Part shown: positions 26,509 to 33,533 of the stretch, piece by piece
Position numbering within the stretch: position 1 is the first letter of the stretch
Layout: each line of letters opens with the position of its first letter
Source: Candidatus Lambdaproteobacteria bacterium RIFOXYD2_FULL_50_16
GTDB taxonomy: Bacteria > SAR324 > XYD2-FULL-50-16
Direction: 5' to 3'
Assembly (NCBI GenBank): GCA_001783695.1
Contig: MFNE01000023.1
Location: forward strand, 1 to 40,104
Length of the DNA stretch: 40,104 nucleotides
Position numbers and translations under genes: made by a program
Notes under the pieces: model-generated
The model's input: the letters and a program-made list of their open reading frames with translations, nothing else
Databases searched by the model: none
What the model was told of the DNA's origin: nothing

Positions 26509-28965
26509 CTAGTCGATCTCCTCTAACTCCACCGGTTTGAAGAGGCGCAGCGTCAGGCTATTGGTGAGGACCGAGACCGAGGAGAGGGCCATGGCCAAGG
26601 CGGCGATCATGGGGCTTAGAGCGGGGCCGCCGAAGGGGACCAAGATGCCCGCAGCGAAGGGAATACCCAGACTGTTGTAACAAAAGGCCCAGAAGAGGTT
26701 TTGTTTGATTTTGGTTAAGGTCTGGCGGGCGAGGCTTAAAGCGGTCAAGAGCCCGGTTAGTTGGTCTTTGACTAAGATAAAATCAGCCGACTGCACCGCC
26801 ACCTCTGCCCCGGAACCAATAGCCACCCCTAAATCGGCTTGCACCAAGGCGGGGGCGTCGTTGATCCCGTCGCCAACCATGGCCACCCGAAGCCCTTTGG
26901 CCTGCGCCTGTTTGATCCATTCTAATTTTTGCCCTGGCAAAAGACCGGCCCCCACCTGTTTGATCCCCAGTTTTTGGGCAATCGCTGCCGCCACTAAGGG
27001 GTGGTCGCCGGTTAACATAACGGGCTCGATCCCTTGGGCCATAAGCTGGGCCATCACTAAGGCGGCTTCGGGCTTGACCGGATCGGCGACACCTAGGATG
27101 CCTAAGATTTGCCCGCCTAAACTGACATAAATCGGCGTGATCCCCGCTTCCCCAAGCTTCAAGCCTTCAGCCGGTTCAGCCCCTTGGCCAGCAAAACCAA
27201 AGTGACCGACTTTTAAGGTTTGGCCTTGGTATTGGGCTTGGACTCCCAAACTCTTGACCATTTCTACGTTATCTAGCGCCAAGGGGGCGATCTGGGCCTG
27301 TTCGGCGGCTAGGCATATCGCCTTGGCGATAAGGTGTTCGCTTTGCCGCTCGGCGCCAGCAGCCAAGGCCAGCAACCCATCCCGATCTCCGTTTATGACT
27401 AGGGTTTCTAAAAGCTCTGGTTTACCGCGAGTCAAGGTGCCGGTTTTATCAAACATAATCTGGTCCAACTTCGCCGAATTTTCTAGTGACTCGCCGCCTT
27501 TAACTAAAATCCCCAACGCAGCTCCTCGGCCCACCCCCACCAAGATAGCGGTCGGTGTGGCCAGCCCCAAGGCGCAAGGGCAGGCGATGACCAAAACCGC
27601 CACAAAGACCTGCAACCCAAAGGTAAAGTCACCGCCCAAAATCCACCAGCCCAACCCAGCCAAGGTCGCTAAAACCATCACCACCGGCACAAACACCCCC
27701 GAAATCTGGTCTGCCAGCCGAGCGACCGGGGCCTTTTGGGCGTTGGCGTCTTCGACTAACTTGATGATCTGGGCCAAGGTGGAGTTTTCCGCAGTTTTAG
27801 TGACCTCGATCTGGATCGGTTGGCCCTGGTTGAGGCTAGCCCCGGCGACCGGGTCGCCGACGCCTAATTCAACGGGCATGGACTCACCGGTCAAAAAGGA
27901 TTGGTCCAGTGCGGTCTGGCCTTCTAAAATCACCCCGTCCAAGGGCACCCGTTCGCCAATTTTGACTAAAAGCCGGTCGCCGGGCATCACCTCTTCAATG
28001 GGTAGTAGTGTTTCTCGGCCTTTGTCGTCGATCAGCCGGGCGTCGCTAGGGCGCAGTTTCAAAAGCGCCTTCATCGCCTCGGCGGACTTTTGTTTGGCCC
28101 CGGACTCTAAAAATTTGCCCATCAAAATCAAGGTCAAGATCACGGCGGTGGACTCAAAGTAGAGCATATGAAACCCCCTCGAATCGCCGCCAAGAACCAG
28201 CGCCAAACCCCATAGGCTATGGCCAAAGCTGGCCAGTGTGCCAATGGCGATTAACGAATCCATGTTGGGGCCTAGGTGGTAAAGCGCTTTTAATCCGCGC
28301 TGATAAAATTGGCGGCCTAACCCCATTACCGGCAGGCATAAAAGCAGCTGGGTCAAAACAAAGGTTTGGGGGCTGTAATGGGGGCTGACAAATTCGGGAA
28401 GTTTTAAGCCCACCATCTCGCCCATGGCGACTATTACCAAAGGCAGACTCAGGGCCAAGCTGCCTATAAATTTGTTTTTTAAGGCCAACCGCTCCTTTTC
28501 CTTGGCCAAGCTGTGGGCCAAGTCATCTGAGTTGGCTTGCATCTCTTTTAGGGGGTAGCCCAAGGCCTCCGCCTTTTCTTTGATCTGGGCCGATTTGAGT
28601 TTGGTTGGGTCAAAGCGGAGCGCCGCCTTTTCAGTGCTAAGATTAACACTGGCCTTGACCATGCCTTCCAGTTCGCTAAGGCCCTTTTCCAAGTTCGCCG
28701 AGCAACTAGCGCAACTCATTCCCTCCACCCGAAAAACCAGATTGACCAACTTAACCGGCTCCTTGGCCGGATAGCCCCCCTCGGTGACCGCTTGGATCAC
28801 TTGGTCCAACGCCAGTTGGGATTCGTCGTAGGTCAGGCTTAATTGTTCGGTCAATAGGTTCACCGCCGCCCGCTCGACCCCAGGCAGGCCCCGGACAATG
28901 CCCTCAACCCGGGCCGAGCAAGAGGCGCAACTCATCTCGCTTACCTCTAAGATCGCTTCTTTCAT
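26509..28965 (-). CDS. copA: Cu(I)-exporting P1B-type ATPase CopA
   Basis: 818 aa. Seen: two N-terminal heavy-metal domains, each with MSCASCSA; eight membrane helices; the actuator motif TGES; the transmembrane metal site CPCALGLATP; phosphorylation site DKTGTLTRGKP; and hinge GDGINDAPAL; with the late-helix Asn/Tyr (FCYNSLGIP) and Met-Ser (ALAMALSSVSVL) that define Cu(I) specificity. It pumps Cu(I) from cytoplasm to periplasm. Oddity: the nucleotide-binding HP motif, usually SEHP, reads SEHLIAKA, with Leu replacing Pro. It is the third gene of csoR-copZ-copA on this strand. Confidence 0.95.
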   Translation of the reverse strand: MKEAILEVSEMSCASCSARVEGIVRGLPGVERAAVNLLTEQLSLTYDESQLALDQVIQAVTEGGYPAKEPVKLVNLVFRVEGMSCASCSANLEKGLSELEGMVKASVNLSTEKAALRFDPTKLKSAQIKEKAEALGYPLKEMQANSDDLAHSLAKEKERLALKNKFIGSLALSLPLVIVAMGEMVGLKLPEFVSPHYSPQTFVLTQLLLCLPVMGLGRQFYQRGLKALYHLGPNMDSLIAIGTLASFGHSLWGLALVLGGDSRGFHMLYFESTAVILTLILMGKFLESGAKQKSAEAMKALLKLRPSDARLIDDKGRETLLPIEEVMPGDRLLVKIGERVPLDGVILEGQTALDQSFLTGESMPVELGVGDPVAGASLNQGQPIQIEVTKTAENSTLAQIIKLVEDANAQKAPVARLADQISGVFVPVVMVLATLAGLGWWILGGDFTFGLQVFVAVLVIACPCALGLATPTAILVGVGRGAALGILVKGGESLENSAKLDQIMFDKTGTLTRGKPELLETLVINGDRDGLLALAAGAERQSEHLIAKAICLAAEQAQIAPLALDNVEMVKSLGVQAQYQGQTLKVGHFGFAGQGAEPAEGLKLGEAGITPIYVSLGGQILGILGVADPVKPEAALVMAQLMAQGIEPVMLTGDHPLVAAAIAQKLGIKQVGAGLLPGQKLEWIKQAQAKGLRVAMVGDGINDAPALVQADLGVAIGSGAEVAVQSADFILVKDQLTGLLTALSLARQTLTKIKQNLFWAFCYNSLGIPFAAGILVPFGGPALSPMIAALAMALSSVSVLTNSLTLRLFKPVELEEID

Positions 28966-28986
28966 GGCGGTGACCTTTGTTTTCGG

Positions 28987-29193
28987 TTATCCCAATTGGG
29001 CCGGGTAACCGGCTTGGGTAATCTTTTGGGCTAATTGATTTAGATCGGGATCTCCTTCAAAACCTAGTTCCAAAAGCCCGGTTTCAAAGCTGGCCTTTGC
29101 TTCGGCCAACCCGAATTCCTTGGCTATGCCCTCCACTTTAGAGGTACAGCCGCCACACTTCATCTTTTCTACTTTTAAGGTCGCGTTTTTCAT
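28987..29193 (-). CDS. copZ: copper chaperone CopZ (heavy-metal-associated domain protein)
   Basis: 68 aa, a single HMA ferredoxin-like domain. Seen: Cu(I) motif MKCGGC at residues 11-16 and KVEKMKCGGCTSKVEGIA overall; it ends at LAQKITQAGYPAQL, as in CopZ/Atx1. It binds Cu(I) and hands it to the N-terminal domains of CopA, and may also deliver Cu(I) to CsoR to switch the operon on. It is 21 bases upstream of copA and 4 bases downstream of csoR in the same transcript. Confidence 0.92.
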   Translation of the reverse strand: MKNATLKVEKMKCGGCTSKVEGIAKEFGLAEAKASFETGLLELGFEGDPDLNQLAQKITQAGYPAQLG

Positions 29194-29197
29194 CGGT

Positions 29198-29464
29198 TCA
29201 CCGGGGATAGGAGATTAGTTTCATGATCTCTTCGATTTTTTGCTCAAACTCGCCCCCCTCTGCTTGGGCAGCATCGTTAACGCAGTGGCGCAAGTGCCCT
29301 TCTAAAACCCCCAACTCAATCTGCTCCAGCGCCGACTTGGCCGCCTTGATTTGAGTCAAGATGTCCACGCAGTAGCGCCGTTCTTCGATCATCCGGGCAA
29401 TCCCTTTGATCTGCCCTTCGATTTTATTGAGCCGTTTGAGTTGGTCTTGGTGATTAGGGAACAT
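29198..29464 (-). CDS. csoR: copper-sensing repressor CsoR
   Basis: 88 aa, the all-helical CsoR/RcnR family. Seen: HQDQLKRLNKIEGQIKGIARMIEE at the start and the Cu(I) ligand set Cys32-x24-His57-x3-Cys61 (RRYCVDIL, EGHLRHCV), matching the Cys-His-Cys of copper-type CsoR rather than the nickel or formaldehyde types. It represses by binding the operator as a tetramer and releases DNA on Cu(I) binding. An excellent Shine-Dalgarno AAGGAGG lies 4 nt from the ATG. It is the first gene of the copper operon, and autoregulation is expected from the adjacent operator. Confidence 0.95.
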   Translation of the reverse strand: MFPNHQDQLKRLNKIEGQIKGIARMIEERRYCVDILTQIKAAKSALEQIELGVLEGHLRHCVNDAAQAEGGEFEQKIEEIMKLISYPR

Positions 29465-29483
29465 GGGGCCTCCTTTGGATTAC

Positions 29484-29513
29484 AATATACCCCATGGGGG
29501 TATATGACGTCAA
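29484..29513 (-). promoter_or_regulatory. csoR promoter with overlapping CsoR operator
   Basis: On the minus strand, -35 TTGACG (29508-29513), an 18-nt spacer and -10 TATATT (29484-29489). A perfect 9-bp dyad, ATATACCCC (29485-29493) and GGGGTATAT (29497-29505) with a 3-nt centre, fills the spacer and the -10. G-run/C-run dyads of this form are the known CsoR operator type. Confidence 0.85.
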
Positions 29514-29664
29514 GGGAACAACAATACCCTAATTTGTGGGCGCGAACTGAAACTAGTCTGGGGTGCCCCTGTGCCATTAAGGGCGGCGAATTTATAAGAG
29601 CCGAGCAGGAACGGTATTTTTTTGGGGTAGCCGAGGCTGGTATTGAGGTTGCAAAAGGAGGGGG

Positions 29665-29721
29665 AAAAAGAGGGGAAGCTTGTTTTTTTGTGTTTATAGG
29701 GGCCGCTTTAACCCTCTTTTT
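29665..29721 (-). terminator. possible terminator in the tRNA-csoR gap
   Basis: A perfect 10-bp inverted repeat, AAAAAGAGGG (29665-29674) and CCCTCTTTTTT (29712-29722), encloses a long loop of 37 nt. Read on the minus strand it ends in a U-run and lies about 60 bases after the tRNA-Leu. The long loop makes it a weak terminator. The rest of 29506-29782 has no convincing gene. Confidence 0.35.
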
Positions 29722-29782
29722 TAAGGGGGGTGCCATGGGCTCTACCCCTGAAAACAACCAAAATCTGTAACATCTGGTTATG

Positions 29783-29869
29783 TGGTACCCGGAACCGGAT
29801 TTGAACCGGTACGCTCTTACGAACAAGGGATTTTAAGTCCCTGGCGTCTACCTATTCCGCCATCCGGGC
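29783..29869 (-). tRNA. tRNA-Leu (anticodon UAA)
   Basis: 87 nt including a genomically encoded 3' CCA. The 5' half begins GCCCGGATGGCGGAAT and pairs with the 3' end TCCGGGTACCA (acceptor stem GCCCGGA/TCCGGGT with a G-U pair). The anticodon arm AGGGACTTAAAATCCCT gives anticodon TAA. A long variable arm (class II) and a T-arm ACCGGTTCAAATCCGGT are present. The sequence is close to proteobacterial tRNA-Leu(UAA). Confidence 0.96.
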
Positions 29870-29880
29870 CCATCCCCCCC

Positions 29881-29909
29881 TTTATAGAGCGGATGATTAG
29901 TTTCGTAAA
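29881..29909 (-). promoter_or_regulatory. promoter of tRNA-Leu
   Basis: Minus strand: -35 TTTACG (29904-29909), 17-nt spacer, -10 TATAAA (29881-29886). The tRNA 5' end lies 12 bases past the -10, so the expected start is only a few bases before the mature end. Confidence 0.65.
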
Positions 29910-29928
29910 GGGTTGGGATTGGATTTAT

Positions 29929-29958
29929 AAAAAAAGAGGCCCTGAACAGGGCCTCTTT
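29929..29958 (-). terminator. rho-independent terminator of the hesB-like selenoprotein gene
   Basis: Minus strand: AAAGAGGCCCTG and CAGGGCCTCTTT form a near-perfect stem with a very short loop, followed by a run of seven U. It begins 4 bases after the selenoprotein stop. Confidence 0.88.
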
Positions 29959-29962
29959 CGGG

Positions 29963-30256
29963 CTAGCAGCTACGACCCATCTTGGGCTGAAGTGAAAATC
30001 CCTTGTAAAAACCAGAACGACGAAAGTCGATTATACTGGGCTCCAGGTAGGGAGCCGCTTTGGGGTCGATTGCTATGGGCACCTGATCAACTATAAGTTT
30101 CTGGTCCCCTTCTCGCGTCTCATCCAGAGACATGCCAAATCTGGGGCCCCCTCAGCCAAAGCCTTCGATCTTAACTCGCACCGCCATGCCGGCTTTAGTG
30201 CTTAGAATTTCTTGTAGTTCCGATTTTGCAGAAGCGGTCAACTCGATTAGGGCCAT
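29963..30256 (-). CDS. HesB/IscA-like selenoprotein (in-frame UGA read as selenocysteine)
   Basis: 97 residues with one in-frame TGA at codon 35 (30152-30154). The reading is MALIELTASAKSELQEI at the start, VRVKIEGFG-U-GGPRFGMSLDE across the UGA, and ends LQPKMGRSC before TAG. The fold and motif order match A-type Fe-S proteins (IscA/HesB), and U35 sits exactly where E. coli IscA has its first cluster-ligand Cys35. The second ligand group is reduced to one C-terminal Cys. Conserved coding continues in the same frame on both sides of the TGA, AGGAG lies 6 nt before the ATG, and promoter and terminator flank it, so it is not a broken gene. HesB-like selenoproteins are a known bacterial family. 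Standard gene calling misses it. It probably binds or transfers Fe-S or iron, or does thiol/selenol redox chemistry (inference). Confidence 0.93.
30124..30154 (-). promoter_or_regulatory. candidate bacterial SECIS element
   Basis: Directly 3' of the UGA on the minus strand, CCAGA (30140-30144) pairs with TCTGG (30124-30128) around an 11-nt apical loop TTTGGCATGTC that contains a GG. The hairpin lies within the coding region about 8-28 nt after the UGA, as bacterial SECIS elements do. The stem is short, and the loop begins somewhat closer to the UGA than usual, so the exact fold needs prediction. Confidence 0.55.
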
Positions 30257-30287
30257 AGGGTCTCCTGTTTGGTTATGACTTAACTAT

Positions 30288-30316
30288 ATATTAATAATTG
30301 AATATTATTTCGTCAA
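30288..30316 (-). promoter_or_regulatory. promoter of the hesB-like selenoprotein gene
   Basis: Minus strand: -35 TTGACG (30311-30316), 17-nt spacer, -10 TAATAT (30288-30293), about 30 bases before the ATG. Close to the sigma-70 consensus. The spacer is AT-only in large part, with an imperfect dyad (AATAATA, TTATT) that could be a regulator site. Confidence 0.7.
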
Positions 30317-30350
30317 GCAGGAAAAGCGGCTATCCCCCCAAGGTCTGGGG

Positions 30351-30893
30351 TTATAACCAATACATCGGATACTTGCGGGTAGGGGCAAGGTTATTAACCA
30401 AAAGGGCCACCACCAGCATCACCAAAGCCCCACTTAAAGCCGGGATCAACGCATAGAAGTATCCTAGGTTATGCAAATTGTCGGAACCAATCACCGCGAT
30501 TAATGCCGTTGCTCCCCCTGGCGGGTGTAGCGTAATGGTTAACTGCATCAGCACAATGGCCAAAGATACGGCCAAGGCTCCGGCCAAAACCGGCATATCC
30601 CCAAAAAATTGGAAACAAGCGACCCCTACAAGAGCCGATAAAAAATGGCCGCCGATTAAGTTTCTAGGTTGGGCCAGGGGCGAGCTTATCGCTCCATAAA
30701 CCAGCACCGCCGACGCCCCAAAGCTGCCAATGATCATCACCAAGTCTTGGGGTGCGGCCCAAAAATAGTGCAAACCAGCGACCGCACTGATCCCTAAAAA
30801 ACTCCCCAACCAAGACCAGTATATCTCTGCTGGTGGAGTCAGGGGCGCTGATTGGCCCTTGCCGGCCATTTTGGCAAAATATGCTTTGATCAT
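30351..30893 (-). CDS. HPP-family integral membrane protein
   Basis: 180 aa with about four to five membrane helices. Seen: the name-giving motif in TITLHPPGGATALIAVIGS, preceded by MIIGSFGASAVLVYGA and PRNLIGGHFLSALVG, all hallmarks of the HPP family. Family knowledge: HPP proteins of cyanobacteria and plant chloroplasts transport nitrite; most bacterial members are untested. Context: it is the last gene of the norS-norY-senC-orf1 unit, 5 bases from orf1, which fits handling of nitrogen oxides (inference). A C/G-run hairpin without a U-tract follows the stop. Confidence 0.9.
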   Translation of the reverse strand: MIKAYFAKMAGKGQSAPLTPPAEIYWSWLGSFLGISAVAGLHYFWAAPQDLVMIIGSFGASAVLVYGAISSPLAQPRNLIGGHFLSALVGVACFQFFGDMPVLAGALAVSLAIVLMQLTITLHPPGGATALIAVIGSDNLHNLGYFYALIPALSGALVMLVVALLVNNLAPTRKYPMYWL

Positions 30894-30898
30894 AGATT

Positions 30899-31474
30899 TT
30901 AACCGTGAGTAGGTTTGGCCGGGGTTCTAGGGCCAGTGCGAACCAAAAGGGTAATGCTTACTAAGAGATGAACCAACAAAAGCCCCGAGCCTGCCCATAA
31001 CATAGCTAACCCAGCGGATTGCTGTTGGTCTAGGGTGAAACGGGCGCAGATTTGAGCCTGGGAGAAGCGTAGGATCAGTCCCATACTGCTCCACATGGCA
31101 ACCGCATAAATCCCCGCAGCAATCTGGCCTATGGGCCCTATAGCGGGCAGGCTAAGGCCCAGCCCAATTCCGCAAACCACCAGGGTCAAATGCATCAACC
31201 CGTCAATTAGGTTACTGTCCACCGCAAGGTCCAATGATCGGGGTACCATCCAAAACAACACCCCCCCAAAACTTAATACCACCCAAGCCAAAGCCATGGA
31301 CGTTTGGAGCTTATAACCCTTAAAACCTATAGATAAAAGTGCTCCCAAGCCAATTAATAGGGGCACCTGTCCTAATAGCTGGGCGCTCATAAACTGGTCA
31401 AAATAGGGGTCCAAAGGGGGCAACGAAATCAGAGCGATCAGACCCAAAACCACTAAAAGCCTATATTTTTTCAT
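30899..31474 (-). CDS. polytopic membrane protein, orf1 of the norSY-senC cluster
   Basis: 191 aa with six predicted membrane helices, and short polar loops. No family is recognised with certainty; composition recalls small oxidase-assembly proteins (CtaG or DUF1404 type). A His in the fourth helix (LIDGLMHLTLVV) and another near the C-terminus (VHLLVSI) could bind metal or heme. It overlaps senC by 4 bases (ATGA). In ammonia-oxidising bacteria the sNOR cluster norS-norY-senC is followed by a membrane protein called orf1, which is the same arrangement. A role in assembly of the oxidoreductase is inferred. Confidence 0.75.
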   Translation of the reverse strand: MKKYRLLVVLGLIALISLPPLDPYFDQFMSAQLLGQVPLLIGLGALLSIGFKGYKLQTSMALAWVVLSFGGVLFWMVPRSLDLAVDSNLIDGLMHLTLVVCGIGLGLSLPAIGPIGQIAAGIYAVAMWSSMGLILRFSQAQICARFTLDQQQSAGLAMLWAGSGLLLVHLLVSITLLVRTGPRTPAKPTHG

Positions 31475-32088
31475 TGACCCTCAGCGGTGTCAGCCAATAG
31501 CCGGTTAAGCTCGGGTATCCCTTGATACGAGCGGACCAGCAGGCCTTGTGGGTTGATCAAAAAGCTTAGATTATCATGGATTGGGTTTCCGAATCGGTCC
31601 TCGTCCACCCACATTCCCATATTCCGAAGTATCTCAAAGTATGCTTCCCGCCCCATTGGGGTTGGGCTGGCCATACGCCAGTTTTGGGGAGCGCCTTTAA
31701 AATCCCAAGTGTGTTTAAGTAACTCTAACCGGTCCCCTTCGGGGTCTAGGGTTAAGGTCCACAAATTAAAGTGGGTTTGGCCCCTTAGCAAAAGTTGGTC
31801 GTTTAGTTGATTGAGTTCTGCTTGAGAGATAGGGCAGGTCCCAGTGCAATTGAGGTAACCAAAAGTGATCAAGTGGTACTGGCCTTTGAGTTGATCCAAA
31901 GACCAAGTACCCCCTGATTGATCGGTCAGGGCGAGTTTAGGCGGAACCTTGGGCATGGGCGCGGCTGACGCTACTACATAAGCGTAGCTAGTAAACGCCT
32001 TAAAACCCAAGGTCCAACCATAAAACACCATCCATACAAAAAACAGGGCTGCCAATCCAGGAAAGGCCGCCCGACCTAGACTAATCAT
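31471..32088 (-). CDS. senC: SCO1/SenC-family copper metallochaperone
   Basis: 205 aa. Seen: one N-terminal membrane anchor (FPGLAALFFVWMVFYGWTL); a thioredoxin-fold domain outside the membrane with the Cu-binding pair Cys81 and Cys85 in FGYLNCTGTCPIS; and the third ligand His171 in GNPIHDNLSFLINPQG. SCO proteins insert copper into the CuA centre of heme-copper oxidoreductases, here presumably the NorS-like subunit encoded two genes upstream. The start overlaps the norY-like stop as TAATG, indicating translational coupling. Confidence 0.93.
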   Translation of the reverse strand: MISLGRAAFPGLAALFFVWMVFYGWTLGFKAFTSYAYVVASAAPMPKVPPKLALTDQSGGTWSLDQLKGQYHLITFGYLNCTGTCPISQAELNQLNDQLLLRGQTHFNLWTLTLDPEGDRLELLKHTWDFKGAPQNWRMASPTPMGREAYFEILRNMGMWVDEDRFGNPIHDNLSFLINPQGLLVRSYQGIPELNRLLADTAEGQ

Positions 32089-33524
32089 TACTCAGCCCAA
32101 GCCTTTTTAACACCTGAAAAGACCGCAGCATAGTAAGCCAAGGCCCCTACCGCGATTAACAGAATAAAGATCACCGCAATCGAGGCGGTAGATTGGCCTG
32201 CTTGGGCGACCGCCGCCACGGGCAGTGAGTCGTAATTGGACATCCGGCGAGGAACCGCCATTAAGCCCCCAACAAAAAACGAGGTCACAAACCCATAACC
32301 CCCAATCGCTATGGTCCAAAGACCAAAGCGGGCCAATTTGTCTTCTTTGGGGCCCATGAGGAAATAGACCACGCCAATAAACATAAAGACCACCCCTAAA
32401 AGGAAATAGGTGTGGAAATGGCCTGGAACCCACATGGTATTGTGTAGGTAAAGGTTAAAGCGGATGGTTGAATCCACTACGGCAGCGAGGCCGCCGACAA
32501 TCCAACCACAAATACCTAATACAAACGCCAGGGGCACAAAGCTCCATTTAATATTGGAGCGGTAAACCTGAGCGAAAATACCAAAGACCGTGACCACCGT
32601 AGCCGGGACGGTGCTTAGGTAAGAGGCAATCTGTCCTAAGTACTGAACGGCGTTGGGTTGGCCAAAGTCGAAGTAGAGATGGTGGAAGTAAGCAAAAAGC
32701 ACCAAGAAAAAGGCGAGGTTCCAAGAGATAGCCACAATCCGGTTCATCTTCCAAGGGCGCCCTGAGAAAATCGGCAACATCTCGTACACCGCCGCAACCC
32801 CAAAGTACAAGGTGATGTTCACCAAGGTGTGGCCAAAGAGGAACACCATGTTTTTCATCAAAAGGGGGTCTAGGGCCAGTTCAGGACTTAGCCACTTGGC
32901 TAGATACAACATCAACATAGCAGCACCAACTACCGTGGTTAAAGCCCCGGCCAGCATGGCTACCATCAGGATAACCATCATCGGAGGCATTTCCTCTTTT
33001 GGGGTGTTTCCAGCGATGTAATTCCAGCCTAGACCGTTAGTAAAGCCGTAGCGGCTGGCAATCGCTCGGATGATGTCTAATTGGCCCAAAAGCCAGGACA
33101 CCCCTAAAAGGATCAGCGAAATTACCGCGGCGCCAGCCGCCCAAGAGGGCCAACCACCCATAAAGGGTAGTGGATAAAGTACATACCAACCTGCACCAAA
33201 ACGGCCAATCAAGGTGGCTACAATCAATCCAACCACGCCGAGTAGGGTGAGTACATAGTTAAACTTGAAAAGCCCCAAGCTGGGCTTGGCATGCTGCGCG
33301 GTGAGGTACCAGACGCCTACGTAAGCGCCCACATACATGACCCCAACCATTCCTAAACCATGCAGGGTCATCACTGCGTAAAAAAGATCAGGCGGTAAGC
33401 CTAACATACCAGCTTGCGCAACCCGCATTACCAGTCCTAACAAAACCAAAATGAGGAAAACCACAAGCCCCGTGATGGCATAGACGATGGCCATTCGTTT
33501 GGCCCCTAATTTATTTTCGATCAT
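32088..33524 (-). CDS. norY: heme-copper oxidoreductase subunit I, probable sNOR-type nitric oxide reductase catalytic subunit
   Basis: 478 aa, about 12 membrane helices, B-family-like layout. Seen: low-spin heme ligands His55 (MTLHGLGMV) and His371; high-spin heme ligand His369 (WVPGHFHTYF); CuB ligands His232 (FGHTLVN) and His281/His282 (FAYFHHLYF). Numbering runs almost parallel to the Thermus ba3 oxidase. The decisive oddity is at the position of the cross-linked catalytic Tyr, four residues after the first CuB His: here it is Asn236 (codon 32817-32819). Heme-copper enzymes without that Tyr are typically NO reductases. With norS, senC and orf1 neighbours, it fits the sNOR enzyme (2 NO to N2O). 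An oxygen reductase with a displaced Tyr (Tyr247 nearby) is the alternative. Confidence 0.85.
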   Translation of the reverse strand: MIENKLGAKRMAIVYAITGLVVFLILVLLGLVMRVAQAGMLGLPPDLFYAVMTLHGLGMVGVMYVGAYVGVWYLTAQHAKPSLGLFKFNYVLTLLGVVGLIVATLIGRFGAGWYVLYPLPFMGGWPSWAAGAAVISLILLGVSWLLGQLDIIRAIASRYGFTNGLGWNYIAGNTPKEEMPPMMVILMVAMLAGALTTVVGAAMLMLYLAKWLSPELALDPLLMKNMVFLFGHTLVNITLYFGVAAVYEMLPIFSGRPWKMNRIVAISWNLAFFLVLFAYFHHLYFDFGQPNAVQYLGQIASYLSTVPATVVTVFGIFAQVYRSNIKWSFVPLAFVLGICGWIVGGLAAVVDSTIRFNLYLHNTMWVPGHFHTYFLLGVVFMFIGVVYFLMGPKEDKLARFGLWTIAIGGYGFVTSFFVGGLMAVPRRMSNYDSLPVAAVAQAGQSTASIAVIFILLIAVGALAYYAAVFSGVKKAWAE

Positions 33525-33533
33525 GTTCGTCTC

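Noticed and set aside
29351-29826. Open frames on both strands between csoR and tRNA-Leu (about 139 and 145 aa)
   Set aside because: They run through csoR antisense or through the tRNA gene itself and have low-complexity composition.
29963-30256. Reading the HesB-like gene as a pseudogene with a nonsense mutation
   Set aside because: Coding conservation is intact on both sides of the TGA, the TGA replaces the known ligand Cys, and selB is present.
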